From Pantoea sp. Mb-10 (GTDB lineage Bacteria > Pseudomonadota > Gammaproteobacteria > Enterobacterales > Enterobacteriaceae), in contig NZ_JAJSDX010000007.1 of the NCBI RefSeq assembly GCF_021272205.1, positions 98,670-162,669 of the forward strand: a DNA stretch of 64,000 nt, given 5' to 3'. Within the stretch, counting starts at the first letter, position 1. Each line of letters starts with the position of its first letter. The notes under the pieces are model-generated. The model was not told the origin of the DNA, searched no databases, and worked only from the letters and a program-made list of their open reading frames with translations. Below, piece by piece: positions 49,887-60,433 of the stretch. The translations under genes were made by a program, and so were the position numbers.

Positions 49887-51821
49887 CTATGACGACTTAC
49901 GCACGCGCAAATACCATTCACACAGCAGGCGCACCTGTTTGCGCGTATAGCCTTTTTCCATCATGCGGTCGACAAAATCATCATGTTTTTTCTGCTCATC
50001 CGTTGACGTCTTGGTGTTAAACGAAATCACAGGCAACAGTTCTTCGGTGTTTGAGAACATTTTCTTCTCAATGACCGTACGTAATTTCTCGTAACTGGTC
50101 CAGTTAGGGTTGCGACCACTGTTTTGCGCGCGTGCACGCAGCACAAAGTTGACGATCTCATTGCGGAAATCTTTGGGATTACTAATCCCTGCCGGTTTTT
50201 CTATTTTCTCCAGCTCAGCATTCAGTGATTCGCGGTCAAACAGCTGTCCGGTATCCGGATCGCGATACTCCTGATCCTGAATCCAGAAATCGGCGTAGGT
50301 GACATAGCGGTCAAAGATATTCTGTCCGTATTCTGAATACGACTCTAAATAAGCTGTCTGAATCTCTTTGCCAATGAATTCCGCATATTTAGGAATCAAA
50401 TATCCTTTAAGATGCTCAAGATACTTTTCAGCCTGATCTTGCGGGAACTGCTCTCGTTCAATTTGCTGCTCAAGCACATAGAACAGATGAACCGGGTTGG
50501 CCGCCACTTCAGCGTGGTCAAAGTTGAACACGCGCGACAAAATTTTAAAGGCAAAGCGGGTGGATAATCCGTTCATGCCCTCATCCACGCCGGCGTAATC
50601 GTGGTATTCCTGCCAGGATTTGGATTTGGGATCGGTATCTTTCAAACTTTCGCCGTCATAGACGCGCATTTTTGAATAAATGCTGGAGTTTTCCGGCTCT
50701 TTCAAGCGGGAAAGAATGGTAAAGCGCGCCAGCGTTTCCAGTGTGCCAGGCGCACAAGGCGCAGTGGCCAGTTCACTGTGGTTAAGCAGTTTCTCGTAGA
50801 TTTTAATCTCTTCAGACACGCGCAGGCAGTAGGGCACCTTGACGATGTAAACGCGGTCGAGGAAGGCTTCGTTGTTTTTGTTATTGCGGAATGTTACCCA
50901 CTCAGATTCGTTTGAGTGCGCAAGGATAATACCGTTAAAGGGAAGCGCCGAGATGCCTTCGGTGCCGTTGTAGTTACCTTCTTGCGTGGCCGTCAGCAGT
51001 GGATGGAGCACTTTAATCGGCGCCTTAAACATCTCCACGAACTCCATTATGCCTTGGTTGGCGCGGCACAGCGCGCCTGAGTAGCCGTAGGCATCTGGAT
51101 CGTTCTGCGCGTGGTTTTCCAATTTACGGATATCCACTTTACCCACCAGTGCAGAGATGTCCTGATTGTTCTCATCACCCGGTTCGGTTTTCGCAATCGC
51201 GACTTGCTCCAGAATAGAGGGCCGGACTTTCACCACTTTGAAGCGGGTAATATCGCCGCCGAACTCGTGCAGACGCTTGGCTGCCCACGGCGACATGATG
51301 GTGCCGAGGTAGCGGCGTGGAACACCATACTCTTTTTCCAGAATATTGGCGTCCTCTTGCGGGTTAAACAGGCACAGCGGATGGTCATTGACCGGGCTGC
51401 GCTCCCCGTCGGCGCTCAACACGTAAATGGGGACGCGTTGCATCAGGGCTTTGAGCCGCTCGGCCAGCGAGGATTTACCGCCGCCCACCGGGCCCAATAA
51501 ATAGAGAATTTGTTTCTTCTCTTCCAGGCCCTGCGCCGCATGTTTTAAGTAGGAAACGATCTGTTCAATCGCTTCTTCCATGCCGTAGAACTCTTCAAAA
51601 GCAGGGTAGCGCCCCATGACGCGGTTGGAAAAGATACGGGAAAGGCGAGGCTCTTGGGCAGTATCAACCATCACTGGCTCACCAATGGCCATCAATAGCC
51701 GTTCTGCTGCGTTGGCGTATGCACTGCGATCCTGTTTACAGATGGTGAGGAATTCCTGCAGTGTGAACTCTTCGTCCTTGGCAGCTTCATAACGCTGACG
51801 ATAGTGATCGAATATATTCAT
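49887..51821 (-). CDS. yeaG: PrkA-type serine protein kinase YeaG
   Basis: A 644-residue AAA+/PrkA kinase. Walker A is LLGPVGGGKSSLAERL near residues 109-122, followed by Walker B-like and sensor segments (PFNGIILAHSNESEW). The C-terminal PrkA kinase domain covers about 400-640. The protein autophosphorylates and influences RpoS-dependent stress tolerance and nitrogen-starvation responses in E. coli. A sigma-54-type promoter lies about 90 bases upstream. Confidence 0.96.
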   Translation of the reverse strand: MNIFDHYRQRYEAAKDEEFTLQEFLTICKQDRSAYANAAERLLMAIGEPVMVDTAQEPRLSRIFSNRVMGRYPAFEEFYGMEEAIEQIVSYLKHAAQGLEEKKQILYLLGPVGGGKSSLAERLKALMQRVPIYVLSADGERSPVNDHPLCLFNPQEDANILEKEYGVPRRYLGTIMSPWAAKRLHEFGGDITRFKVVKVRPSILEQVAIAKTEPGDENNQDISALVGKVDIRKLENHAQNDPDAYGYSGALCRANQGIMEFVEMFKAPIKVLHPLLTATQEGNYNGTEGISALPFNGIILAHSNESEWVTFRNNKNNEAFLDRVYIVKVPYCLRVSEEIKIYEKLLNHSELATAPCAPGTLETLARFTILSRLKEPENSSIYSKMRVYDGESLKDTDPKSKSWQEYHDYAGVDEGMNGLSTRFAFKILSRVFNFDHAEVAANPVHLFYVLEQQIEREQFPQDQAEKYLEHLKGYLIPKYAEFIGKEIQTAYLESYSEYGQNIFDRYVTYADFWIQDQEYRDPDTGQLFDRESLNAELEKIEKPAGISNPKDFRNEIVNFVLRARAQNSGRNPNWTSYEKLRTVIEKKMFSNTEELLPVISFNTKTSTDEQKKHDDFVDRMMEKGYTRKQVRLLCEWYLRVRKSS

Positions 51822-51910
51822 AACGATGCCCGTCCTTTCATTTTTAGCACAGGTAAAGGAGCGAAATGTAAAGCCTTTGCAGCTCCCGGAAGATATTCCT
51901 AATTGAGTAC

Positions 51911-51927
51911 AGCAACCCTTATGCCAA
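51911..51927 (-). promoter_or_regulatory. Sigma-54 promoter of yeaGH
   Basis: Read on the minus strand the sequence TTGGCATAAGGGTTGCT has GG and GC separated by exactly 10 bases and the flanking TGGCA and TTGCT of the sigma-54 -24/-12 consensus. It would start transcription about 80 bases before the yeaG ATG. NtrC/sigma-54 control of yeaGH is known in E. coli. Confidence 0.75.
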
Positions 51928-52090
51928 CCTGACGTTTTTTATCGGGAAACACACTTTTTTTGGTTACTCTGCTCGACTGAAAATTCTCATCTTGCTTTTA
52001 CTGTAGAAGGCATTCAGAAAACATGCAGCCACTTTTTCTCTATATTTAGCGATATATCAATAACAAAGTCTCATAAGCGCCCCTGCCTTT

Positions 52091-52130
52091 TGTCCCCTGC
52101 ACCGCCGCGTGCAGGGCTTGGCAACGGGGA
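52091..52130. repeat. Nested palindrome upstream of yeaG and mipA
   Basis: CCCTGCAC and GTGCAGGG form an 8-bp inverted repeat with a 6-base centre, inside an outer GTCCCC/GGGGAC pair. TGCAC-N6-GTGCA resembles NtrC binding sites (TGCAC-N7-GTGCA) but with a centre one base short. It lies about 175 bases upstream of the sigma-54 promoter, a fitting enhancer distance. Confidence 0.35.
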
Positions 52131-52226
52131 CAACATGGCGAGTAAAACAGCGTATTTAGCGTTAACCCGCCATGAATTTGGGGTAAACTCATTGGCTGAT
52201 TGTTATATTTATGGATTGAATAAATT

Positions 52227-52976
52227 GTGAACCATTTCAAACTTAATGCGGTTGCTCTGCTTATTCCTGGTTATTTTATGGTATTCGGCGCCCACGCTGA
52301 GCCTTTATCTCTGGGGGCTTCGCTTATTTATGCGCAATCACCTTATCGCGGTGGGCAAGACCGTTATATCCCCTTACCGGTGATTAATTATGAAGGCGAA
52401 AACTTCTGGTTCCGCAGCCTGCAGGGCGGTTACTACTTGTGGAAAGATCCTCAGGACCAGCTGTCGCTGACGCTGCTGGGCTCCCCACAGCAGTATGATC
52501 CCAAAGATAACGACTTGGGCGACATGAAAGCGTTGAATAAACGTCGAATGACCCTGATGGGCGGGGCCACCTATCGCCACGTAGCGGAGTGGGGCATCGT
52601 GCGTACGGCGTTACTGGGAGACGTGCTCAATAACAGCAACGGCATCATCTGGGATCTTACCTATCTGTATCGCTTCGATTTTGGCGCATTCAGCCTGACG
52701 CCGGGTATTGGCGCAACCTGGAACAGTGCTAACCAAAACCGTTATTACTACGGAGTCTCGTCACGTGAGAGCGCCCGTAGCGGTATTGCGCAATATCGCC
52801 CGGATGACAGTTGGTCACCGTATGTGGAAATGAACGCCAGTTACCAACTTAGCGACAGCTGGAATGCCAGTTTGTCTGGGCGTTACACGCGGTTCGATAG
52901 TGAAATCAAAGATAGCCCAATGGTGGATAAGAGCGGCCAATTTACGGTGTGGACAGGGATCAGTTATAGTTTCTAA
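52227..52976 (+). CDS. mipA: MltA-interacting outer-membrane protein MipA
   Basis: A 249-residue outer-membrane beta-barrel-like protein of the MipA/OmpV family. A signal peptide ends in FGAHA-EPL near residue 24. The mature part has alternating aromatic strands (INYEGENFWFRSLQGGYYLW, NQNRYYYGVSSRESARSG) and ends in the barrel-type terminal Phe (ISYSF). In E. coli it scaffolds the lytic transglycosylase MltA with PBP1B. Translation seems to start at GTG 52227 without a clear ribosome site; an in-frame stop lies two codons upstream, and the next ATG would lose the signal peptide. Confidence 0.9.
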   Translation: MNHFKLNAVALLIPGYFMVFGAHAEPLSLGASLIYAQSPYRGGQDRYIPLPVINYEGENFWFRSLQGGYYLWKDPQDQLSLTLLGSPQQYDPKDNDLGDMKALNKRRMTLMGGATYRHVAEWGIVRTALLGDVLNNSNGIIWDLTYLYRFDFGAFSLTPGIGATWNSANQNRYYYGVSSRESARSGIAQYRPDDSWSPYVEMNASYQLSDSWNASLSGRYTRFDSEIKDSPMVDKSGQFTVWTGISYSF

Positions 52977-52984
52977 TGAAAAAA

Positions 52985-53015
52985 CAAAACGCCTCACTAT
53001 GAGGCGTTTTTTTTA
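52985..53015 (+). terminator. Rho-independent terminator after mipA
   Basis: Stem AAAACGCCTC / GAGGCGTTTT with a 4-base loop and a run of eight T residues, about 10 bases past the mipA stop. Confidence 0.9.
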
Positions 53016-53102
53016 CATTGCACCATCGCAGGGTGCGCTGGTGGTGCGCGACGTATTGGACGCTCAATGATGGTTGAGCAGGATGCAACAGGGTAACTCT
53101 GC

Positions 53103-53984
53103 TTACTGCTGTTTGTTTTTCACATACAGGGTCGTACCCAGACGGGAAGGGTTTTCACCCGCGCTTTTCATCGGCTTGAGGATACGCGCCGTCTCTACGC
53201 AAACCATGGTTTTATACCCCTCATTTGGCATATCTGTCATGCTGCAAGAGAGAGCAGGACCGGGGTTCCATGTGACAACGTCACTTTGATAGTGGTGGTG
53301 GACTTCTATCTGGCGTTTACCCACTTTGTCATGGATCACGCTGCAGTCATCCGGTGCAGTGAAGATACGGTCGACGCGATCGGGATAGGATTGCTTACCC
53401 TCCGGCGTGCTGCCGTGCGCATTGTCATTCACCTTATCAATAAAACTGTTTCCCAGGCCACTGACTTCCACCTGCTGAATATCCTCAACCACGAAATAGG
53501 TGTGCAGGGCTGCTGTCGCCTCAAAATCACCCCACGCCTCAAGCTCAATTTCACAGTGCTCGCCCAGACGGAAGCGGGCCAGCAGGGTAAAATCGTGCGG
53601 CCATAGCTTTTTGGTGTGCGCATTGTTTTCCAGCGTGAAGGTTAGCATCACCGCGTCATCGTGCTCATCATGCGCCGTTAACGTCCAGGGAAGGTTGCGG
53701 GCAAAGCCGTGCGCAGGTTCACCCGCTGGCCCAAACCAAGGCCAGCAGATAGGCATGCCGCCACGAATCGCTTTTCCCGCAACAAAAGGTGTTTTGCTGC
53801 TTAGCCAGATCACTGGCTGATGACCACCAGGCTGCCATGACAGTAAATGCGCGCCCTGAAGCGCAACCGCGGCGCGAAATTTCGGATGGCTTATTACCAA
53901 AATTGGCAGTTCACCCATCTGCCGCTGCGACAAATAAGGGGTGATCTGTTTGACCACCGGTAGCGTGTAAAGGGAGTCGTGCAT
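53103..53984 (-). CDS. yeaD: D-hexose-6-phosphate mutarotase YeaD
   Basis: An aldose-1-epimerase-like enzyme of about 293 residues that interconverts glucose-6-phosphate anomers. The conserved AIRGGMPICWPWFGP, AHGFARNLPWTL, LHTYFVVEDI and WNPGPA segments supply the catalytic His and Glu neighbourhood. The ATG at 53984 has AAAGG seven bases upstream; another ATG at 54002 has none, so I favour 53984, though the family aligns either way. It is downstream of gapA, separated by a terminator. Confidence 0.9.
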   Translation of the reverse strand: MHDSLYTLPVVKQITPYLSQRQMGELPILVISHPKFRAAVALQGAHLLSWQPGGHQPVIWLSSKTPFVAGKAIRGGMPICWPWFGPAGEPAHGFARNLPWTLTAHDEHDDAVMLTFTLENNAHTKKLWPHDFTLLARFRLGEHCEIELEAWGDFEATAALHTYFVVEDIQQVEVSGLGNSFIDKVNDNAHGSTPEGKQSYPDRVDRIFTAPDDCSVIHDKVGKRQIEVHHHYQSDVVTWNPGPALSCSMTDMPNEGYKTMVCVETARILKPMKSAGENPSRLGTTLYVKNKQQ

Positions 53985-54008
53985 CGTCAGGCCTTTAATC
54001 ATTCAGTG

Positions 54009-54041
54009 GAAAAAAAAGGGGCGACCGAAGTCACCCCTTGT
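54009..54041 (-). terminator. Rho-independent terminator between gapA and yeaD
   Basis: Minus-strand stem AAGGGGTGAC / GTCGCCCCTT with a UUCG-class loop and a run of eight T residues, starting 17 bases after the gapA stop. It likely lowers transcription into yeaD. Confidence 0.85.
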
Positions 54042-54057
54042 TTGTCACAGACGTTGC

Positions 54058-55394
<1,337 letters not shown>

Positions 55395-55805
55395 ATGGCT
55401 AAAGACAACGCACCTGCGGAAAAACTTGCTCAGCTCTCCGAAATGCAGCGTTACGTAACGCAGCAGCGCGGCACCGAGCCGCCGTTTACCGGCGCACTGC
55501 TGCATAACAAGCAGGAGGGAATTTATCACTGCCTGGTGTGCAACGCGCCGCTGTTCCTTTCAGAAACCAAATACGACTCCGGCTGTGGCTGGCCGAGTTT
55601 CTACCAGCCTGTTAAAGACGATGCGATTCGCTATTTGGAAGATGATTCGCATGGTATGCACCGCGTAGAGATTCGCTGCGGCAGCTGTGATTCGCACTTG
55701 GGGCACGTGTTCCCGGACGGCCCGCAGCCAACCGGAGAACGCTACTGCGTCAACTCAGCCTCGTTGAGCTTTACCGACGATCAGGGCAAACAGCAGGAGG
55801 GGTGA
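55395..55805 (+). CDS. msrB: Peptide methionine-(R)-sulfoxide reductase MsrB
   Basis: A 136-residue enzyme that repairs methionine-R-sulfoxide in proteins. Two zinc CxxC pairs are seen (CLVCNAPLF and [12 protein letters not shown]). The catalytic cysteine lies in [11 protein letters not shown] near residue 118. Other conserved segments are [17 protein letters not shown] and [11 protein letters not shown]. It is followed after two bases by yeaC, whose ribosome site lies inside the msrB end. Confidence 0.96.
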   Translation: MAKDNAPAEKLAQLSEMQRYVTQQRGTEPPFTGALLHNKQEGIYHCLVCNAPLFLSETKYDSGCGWPSFYQPVKDDAIRYLEDDSHGMHRVEIRCGSCDSHLGHVFPDGPQPTGERYCVNSASLSFTDDQGKQQEG

Positions 55806-55807
55806 GG

Positions 55808-56089
55808 ATGAAACAGGAATTGGAAGCCATGCTTGCGGCGATGACGCCTGATGTCTACGAGCGGCTTGCCAGCGCGGTGGAAACCGGTAAATGGCCCGAT
55901 GGCGTGGCGCTTACCCCGGCGCAAAAAGAACACTGTTTACAACTGGTGATGCTCTGGCAGGCGCGTCATAACGATGATCCGCAGCACATGACCATCAGCA
56001 AAGCGGGCGAAATGGTGACGAAATCGAAAAAGCAGCTCAAAGAAGAGTTTGGCATCGAGACAGACGTCACGCGCATCCATCTTCACTGA
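55808..56089 (+). CDS. yeaC: DUF1315 protein YeaC
   Basis: A 93-residue soluble protein of unknown function. The family segment MTPDVYERLASAVETGKWPDGVALTPAQKEHCLQLVMLWQAR reads intact. The ATG at 55808 uses AGGAGG at 55795-55800 inside msrB, so translation is probably coupled. A GTG two codons earlier overlaps the msrB stop and is less likely. Same msrB-yeaC pairing as in E. coli. Confidence 0.92.
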   Translation: MKQELEAMLAAMTPDVYERLASAVETGKWPDGVALTPAQKEHCLQLVMLWQARHNDDPQHMTISKAGEMVTKSKKQLKEEFGIETDVTRIHLH

Positions 56090-56093
56090 TGAT

Positions 56094-56126
56094 CTGCAGG
56101 GCAGGCAGGAAGCGCCTGCCCTGCAG
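56094..56126. terminator. Strong hairpin between convergent yeaC and pncA
   Basis: A 13-bp perfect inverted repeat (56094-56106 with 56114-56126) with a 7-base loop fills the 41-base gap between convergent stops. There is no T run on either strand, so it may protect 3' ends or act as an atypical terminator. Confidence 0.5.
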
Positions 56127-56130
56127 CGTG

Positions 56131-56739
56131 TTACACAATGACCGCGCCTTGCGCCTTCATCTGCGCGATGGCGATGTCGCTGTCATCCGGATTCAGATTG
56201 ACCCCACGGCACCCCTCTTTGACCACTTGCACGCGATAGCCCAGTTCAAGCGCGTCCAATACGCTGTACTTCACGCAGTAGTCGGTAGCAATGCCCAGCA
56301 TGACTAAATCGGTTATGCCGCGCTCACGCAACCAACGGTCAAGTTCGGTTTTGCGGCGGTGGCCGTTGTCAAAAAACGCGCTATAGCTATCCACATCGAC
56401 GTCACCGCCTTTGTGAAACACCGCATCAATCAAACTGCGATCGAGTTCAGGATGAAAATCGGCACCGTGCGAGTGCTGCACGCCGTGGTCAGGCCACCAG
56501 ATTTGCGGCAAACCGTTTAACTCACCTAACGTATAAACCGGTTCACCCGACACGGAAGCGAAGCTGCCATGGTTAGCGGGATGCCAATCCTGCAGCGCCA
56601 CGACACACTCGCCGCGCGCGCGGAATTCACGCGCATAGCGATTCGCCACCGCGACCGTCTGGTCGCCTTCCTGCACCGCCATGGGGCCGCCGGGGCAAAA
56701 ATCGTTTTGAATATCGATGATTACTAATGCCCGCTTCAT
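56131..56739 (-). CDS. pncA: Nicotinamidase PncA
   Basis: A 202-residue isochorismatase-fold hydrolase that converts nicotinamide to nicotinate for NAD salvage (and activates pyrazinamide). The catalytic triad is visible: Asp in VIIDIQNDFCPGG, Lys in DAVFHKGGDVD, and Cys in GIATDYCVKYSVLDA. Metal-binding Asp/His residues are in WHPANHGSF. It is 15 bases after ansA, so the two are probably co-transcribed. Confidence 0.95.
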   Translation of the reverse strand: MKRALVIIDIQNDFCPGGPMAVQEGDQTVAVANRYAREFRARGECVVALQDWHPANHGSFASVSGEPVYTLGELNGLPQIWWPDHGVQHSHGADFHPELDRSLIDAVFHKGGDVDVDSYSAFFDNGHRRKTELDRWLRERGITDLVMLGIATDYCVKYSVLDALELGYRVQVVKEGCRGVNLNPDDSDIAIAQMKAQGAVIV

Positions 56740-56754
56740 TTGTTGTGCTCCGTA

Positions 56755-57768
56755 TCAGTCTTCGGTCAGTTCGCCACGTAAATTCTGCTGCATTTTGGCA
56801 CGAATTTCTTCAACAGAGAGGTTCTGACTTAATAAAAAGTGCAGTTTTGTTAATGCGGCTTCCACAGTGAGATCGAAGCCGCTGACCACGCCCGCATGTT
56901 CCAGCGCATTACCCGTGGCATAGCCGCCCATGTTCACTTTTCCAGACATGCACTGCGTCAGGTTAACGACCACGATGCCGCGCTCGTGCGCCTGCTGTAA
57001 TTCCGCCAGAAACTCGGCATTTTGGGGCGCATTGCCCACACCGTAGGAGCGCAGGATCAGGGCTTTGACCGGCTGGCGCAGGAAGTTACGCACCACGTCG
57101 GCTGAAATGCCGGGATAAATCGTCACCACACCAATTGGCTGCGGCGTAATAGGGTGCACCACCAGCGCGCCGTGGGAGGAGGGCGCAGGCGGCGTGTTCA
57201 GACGGCGTATATGAATGCCTGCTTCAAGCAGCGGTGACAAATTCGGTGACGCAAACGCGTTAAACCCATCGGCATGGGCTTTCGTGGTGCGATTACCGCG
57301 AAAGAGCGTGTTATTGAAAAACAGCGTCACTTCATTGATAGGATAGTTCGCCGCCACATAAAGCGAATTAAGCAGATTTTGCTGTCCGTCTGAGCGCAAC
57401 TCAGCAAGAGGAATCTGCGACCCGGTGACGATCACCGGCTTCGCCAAATTTTCCAGCATAAAAGAGAGCGCCGACGCCGTGAACGCCATGGTGTCCGTCC
57501 CGTGAAGAATCACAAAACCATCGTAGCTGTCGTAGTTGAGTCGGATATCGTCAGCAATCGATTGCCAATCCAACGGGGTCATATCTGACGAATCCATCAG
57601 CGGATGATATTCATGGATGGTGAAATCGGGCATTTCAGGACGGTGGAATTCTGGCATGTTCGCCAGCTGTTGTTGCAGGTGGCCAGACACCGGAATATAG
57701 CCCTGCGCGGAGCGCTGCATACCGATAGTCCCGCCTGTGTAGGCTACATAGATATTTTTCTTTTGCAT
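56755..57768 (-). CDS. ansA: Cytoplasmic L-asparaginase I AnsA
   Basis: A 337-residue type-I asparaginase. The nucleophile Thr14 is in YTGGTIGMQ, and the second catalytic site is in VILHGTDTMAFTASALSF (Thr-Asp-Lys type). No signal peptide is present, consistent with the low-affinity cytoplasmic enzyme. Length matches E. coli. It precedes pncA. Confidence 0.95.
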   Translation of the reverse strand: MQKKNIYVAYTGGTIGMQRSAQGYIPVSGHLQQQLANMPEFHRPEMPDFTIHEYHPLMDSSDMTPLDWQSIADDIRLNYDSYDGFVILHGTDTMAFTASALSFMLENLAKPVIVTGSQIPLAELRSDGQQNLLNSLYVAANYPINEVTLFFNNTLFRGNRTTKAHADGFNAFASPNLSPLLEAGIHIRRLNTPPAPSSHGALVVHPITPQPIGVVTIYPGISADVVRNFLRQPVKALILRSYGVGNAPQNAEFLAELQQAHERGIVVVNLTQCMSGKVNMGGYATGNALEHAGVVSGFDLTVEAALTKLHFLLSQNLSVEEIRAKMQQNLRGELTED

Positions 57769-57818
57769 GGGTGTACTCAGACTTGCCGTAAAACGACGCA
57801 GTATAAGGGGAATAAGGG

Positions 57819-57847
57819 GGAAAAGCAGCCCGACCAGCGGCCGGGCC
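57819..57847 (-). terminator. Probable terminator after sppA
   Basis: Minus-strand stem GCCCGGCC / GGTCGGGC (one wobble) with a 3-base loop, followed by TGCTTTTCCCCC, eight bases after the sppA stop. Confidence 0.55.
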
Positions 57848-57854
57848 GTAAAGA

Positions 57855-59711
57855 TTAACGCACGGTGCCGCAGGTCAGGCAGAATGCGTAGCGATTTTGC
57901 GGATCGTTCAGATTATTCATCAAGCCCGGCTGGGCTTTCAGGTCACTCATGACGTCCACAACCGGTGCGGGCAGCCACACTTTGAGCGCGGCGGGCAACA
58001 CGGCTTGGGCAGAGGCGTTCATCTGGTTCAGCAGCAGGTCGAGCATGCCGGGTTCTTCTTGATACCAGCTCAGTTCCGGCTGCGAAATCTTCGCCAGCGC
58101 GGCGGCTTTCGCCACGGCATCATCGAAATCGCCGAGCGCATCAACCAGACCGTTAGCCTTGGCGTCACTGCCTGTCCAGACGTGTCCCTGCGCAATGGCA
58201 TCAATTTGCTCGGGCGTTTTATGGCGTGAGGCCGCCACTAAGCCGACAAAATTGCGATACCCGTTCTCAATGGTTAACTGCATCAATTGCTGTACCTCGG
58301 TCGGCAGCGCTTTGGTCGTGGCGACGTCTGCCAGTGGCGAGGTCGCCACGCCATCGGTGTGAACGCCCACCGCGTCCAGGCTATTTTCCACCGTGTTAAT
58401 CACGCCAAAGATACCAATCGATCCCGTTAGCGTGCTGGGGGCGGCCACAATGTAATCCGCAGGCGTGGAAATCCAGTAGCCACCGGAGGCGGCCATACCG
58501 CCCATGGAAACCACCACCGGTTTACCCGCATCATGTGCGGCTGCCAGCTCCTCACGAATCGCTTCAGAGGCGGTCACGCTGCCGCCCGGGCTATTGACGC
58601 GCAGCACAATGGCTTTGATATTGCGATCGAGGCGTGCCTCGCGTATTTGCGCCGCCGTGGTGTCGCCGCCGACATTGCCCGCCGACTCTTCACCGTCCAC
58701 GATCGCACCGCTGGCAAGGATCACCGCGATGTTGCCGTGCTGCGCGCTGGGCTGTTTGACCGTGTAATCATAAATACTGACGCTGCGATAGTCGCTGTTG
58801 GCTTTATCCCAGCCAAATACTTTGACCAACTGCTGATCGGCTGCGGCGCGCGTATGCAAGGCATCAACCAGCTTATTCTCCAGCGCATATTTGGCGGTAT
58901 CACCGCCGACAGCCTGCAAGCCCTCGATGATGGCCGCGGCGCCCGGGAACAGCTGCTCAGGCGTAATCTGCCGGTTGGCTGAAACGGTGTTGAGGTAGTT
59001 TTGCCACAGCTGGCCTACCCAGCGACCGTCGGCGTCGCGTGCGGCAGGTGACATATCATCGCGCAGGAAAGGCTCCACAGCCGATTTGTAGGTGCCTACG
59101 CGAAACACGTGTGAACTGACCTTCAGCTTATCCAGCAGGCTTTTGTAGTAAAGGCCGTTAGTGGCAAAACCGTGCAGGTCAACGGTGCCCTGCGGGGAGA
59201 GGTAAATCTTATTGGCAAAGCTCGCCAGGTAATACTGCGATTGGCTGTAGCTGTCGCCCATGGCGAAGATCGGTTTACCTGCGTCGCGGAATTCCCGCAG
59301 GGCTTTGCCAACGTATTGCAGCGAGGGCTGATCGCCCCCCGCGAAGTCACGCAAATCGAGGACAATACCGGTGATGTTTTTATCACCCTTGGCCTGACGA
59401 ATCGCATCCACCACATCAAACAGCGCGTTCTCTTGCAGGCGATCGCTGTTGGTACCCAACAGTTGGCGACTGAGACGGCTCCAGCGGTTGCTGACTGAAG
59501 GCTTATCAACCAGCATACCGCTTAAATCAATTTTTAAGGCACCCTGCTGGACCGGTTCATTGCTGTTGCTGGCTGAAAGCTGCAGCCAGATCCCTACGCC
59601 CGCCAGGATTAAAACAATGAGAAAAGCATTCAGGATAAATTCCCGAATGAAATTCAGCACCCGCCAGCTCCAGCGGAACAGGCCGGCAATAATTCGCCAC
59701 AATGTGCGCAT
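57855..59711 (-). CDS. sppA: Signal peptide peptidase SppA (protease IV)
   Basis: A 618-residue membrane-anchored S49 protease that degrades cleaved signal peptides. One N-terminal helix (about 25-48) is followed by two tandem S49 domains. The general-base lysine is in TYKSAVEPFLRDDMS near residue 203 and the nucleophile serine in MGGMAASGGYWIST near residue 405. The ATG at 59711 with GGAGAG upstream gives MRTLWRIIAGLFRW; a frame extending eight codons further is unlikely. Confidence 0.95.
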   Translation of the reverse strand: MRTLWRIIAGLFRWSWRVLNFIREFILNAFLIVLILAGVGIWLQLSASNSNEPVQQGALKIDLSGMLVDKPSVSNRWSRLSRQLLGTNSDRLQENALFDVVDAIRQAKGDKNITGIVLDLRDFAGGDQPSLQYVGKALREFRDAGKPIFAMGDSYSQSQYYLASFANKIYLSPQGTVDLHGFATNGLYYKSLLDKLKVSSHVFRVGTYKSAVEPFLRDDMSPAARDADGRWVGQLWQNYLNTVSANRQITPEQLFPGAAAIIEGLQAVGGDTAKYALENKLVDALHTRAAADQQLVKVFGWDKANSDYRSVSIYDYTVKQPSAQHGNIAVILASGAIVDGEESAGNVGGDTTAAQIREARLDRNIKAIVLRVNSPGGSVTASEAIREELAAAHDAGKPVVVSMGGMAASGGYWISTPADYIVAAPSTLTGSIGIFGVINTVENSLDAVGVHTDGVATSPLADVATTKALPTEVQQLMQLTIENGYRNFVGLVAASRHKTPEQIDAIAQGHVWTGSDAKANGLVDALGDFDDAVAKAAALAKISQPELSWYQEEPGMLDLLLNQMNASAQAVLPAALKVWLPAPVVDVMSDLKAQPGLMNNLNDPQNRYAFCLTCGTVR

Positions 59712-59881
59712 AAACTCTCCATTTTCGTATAGCAAGACCGTCGCCGTGCGGCATGTCCTGATGTCGGCTTCATCCTAATGAGCGGCGTGCGAAATGTCAG
59801 CAGGAAATCGCGCCAGACTGTTACAAAAGATCGCCCTGTGCCAGGATTAGCCCACACATTGCTCATCAAGGGAGAATTACA

Positions 59882-60433
59882 ATGGACGCCCTGGATTTAT
59901 TGGTTAATCGTCGCTCGGCTTCACGTTTGGCTGAACCTGCCCCGGCGGGGGAAGCGCTAGAAAATATCTTGCGCGCCGGCATGCGCGCGCCCGACCACGG
60001 TACATTGCAGCCGTGGCGATTTATTATCGTTGAAAAGGAAGGACGCGAGCGCTTTTCGCGCCTGTTGGAAGAGGCGGCGCGGGAGAGTCAGCTGGACAGC
60101 AAAGCCATTGAGAAAGCGGCGGCAGCGCCATTCCGTGCGCCAATGATCATTACCGTGGTGGCGCATTGTGAAGAGCACCACAAGGTACCGCGCTGGGAGC
60201 AGCTGCTTTCAGCAGGCTGTGCGGTGATGGCCATGCAGATGGCGGCGGCTGCGCAGGGCTTCAATGGCATCTGGCGCAGCGGCCCCTGGACTGACAACAC
60301 GCGGGTGCGTAACGCCTTCGGCTGCCGCGAGCAGGATGCCATTGTAGGCTTTCTATACCTTGGCACGCCGCAGCTAAAAGCCAGCACCACCGTGGTAGCG
60401 CCGGACACCGCACCGTTTGTTCGTTATTTCTGA
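59882..60433 (+). CDS. ydjA: Nitroreductase-family protein YdjA
   Basis: A 183-residue minimal nitroreductase that binds FMN as a dimer. [14 protein letters not shown] near the start and [16 protein letters not shown] supply FMN contacts, and GFLYLGTP is at the C-terminus. Physiological substrate is unknown. GGGAG precedes the ATG. In E. coli selD follows immediately; here only 168 non-coding bases precede topB. Confidence 0.95.
   Translation: MDALDLLVNRRSASRLAEPAPAGEALENILRAGMRAPDHGTLQPWRFIIVEKEGRERFSRLLEEAARESQLDSKAIEKAAAAPFRAPMIITVVAHCEEHHKVPRWEQLLSAGCAVMAMQMAAAAQGFNGIWRSGPWTDNTRVRNAFGCREQDAIVGFLYLGTPQLKASTTVVAPDTAPFVRYF

Larger units (their letters stand above)
51822..52226. other. Intergenic region between divergent yeaG and mipA
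   Basis: These 405 bases hold the yeaG sigma-54 promoter (51911-51927), a GC-rich nested palindrome around 52091-52130 and, near the right end, the likely mipA promoter (TATATT near 52204-52209). No convincing gene is seen. Confidence 0.6.

Noticed and set aside
52046..52240. Minus-strand frame of 48-64 codons with a CCPRC motif between yeaG and mipA
   Set aside because: It overlaps the mipA promoter and the GC-rich palindrome, which creates the cysteines; start context is poor and I know no homologue. Conservation could revive it.
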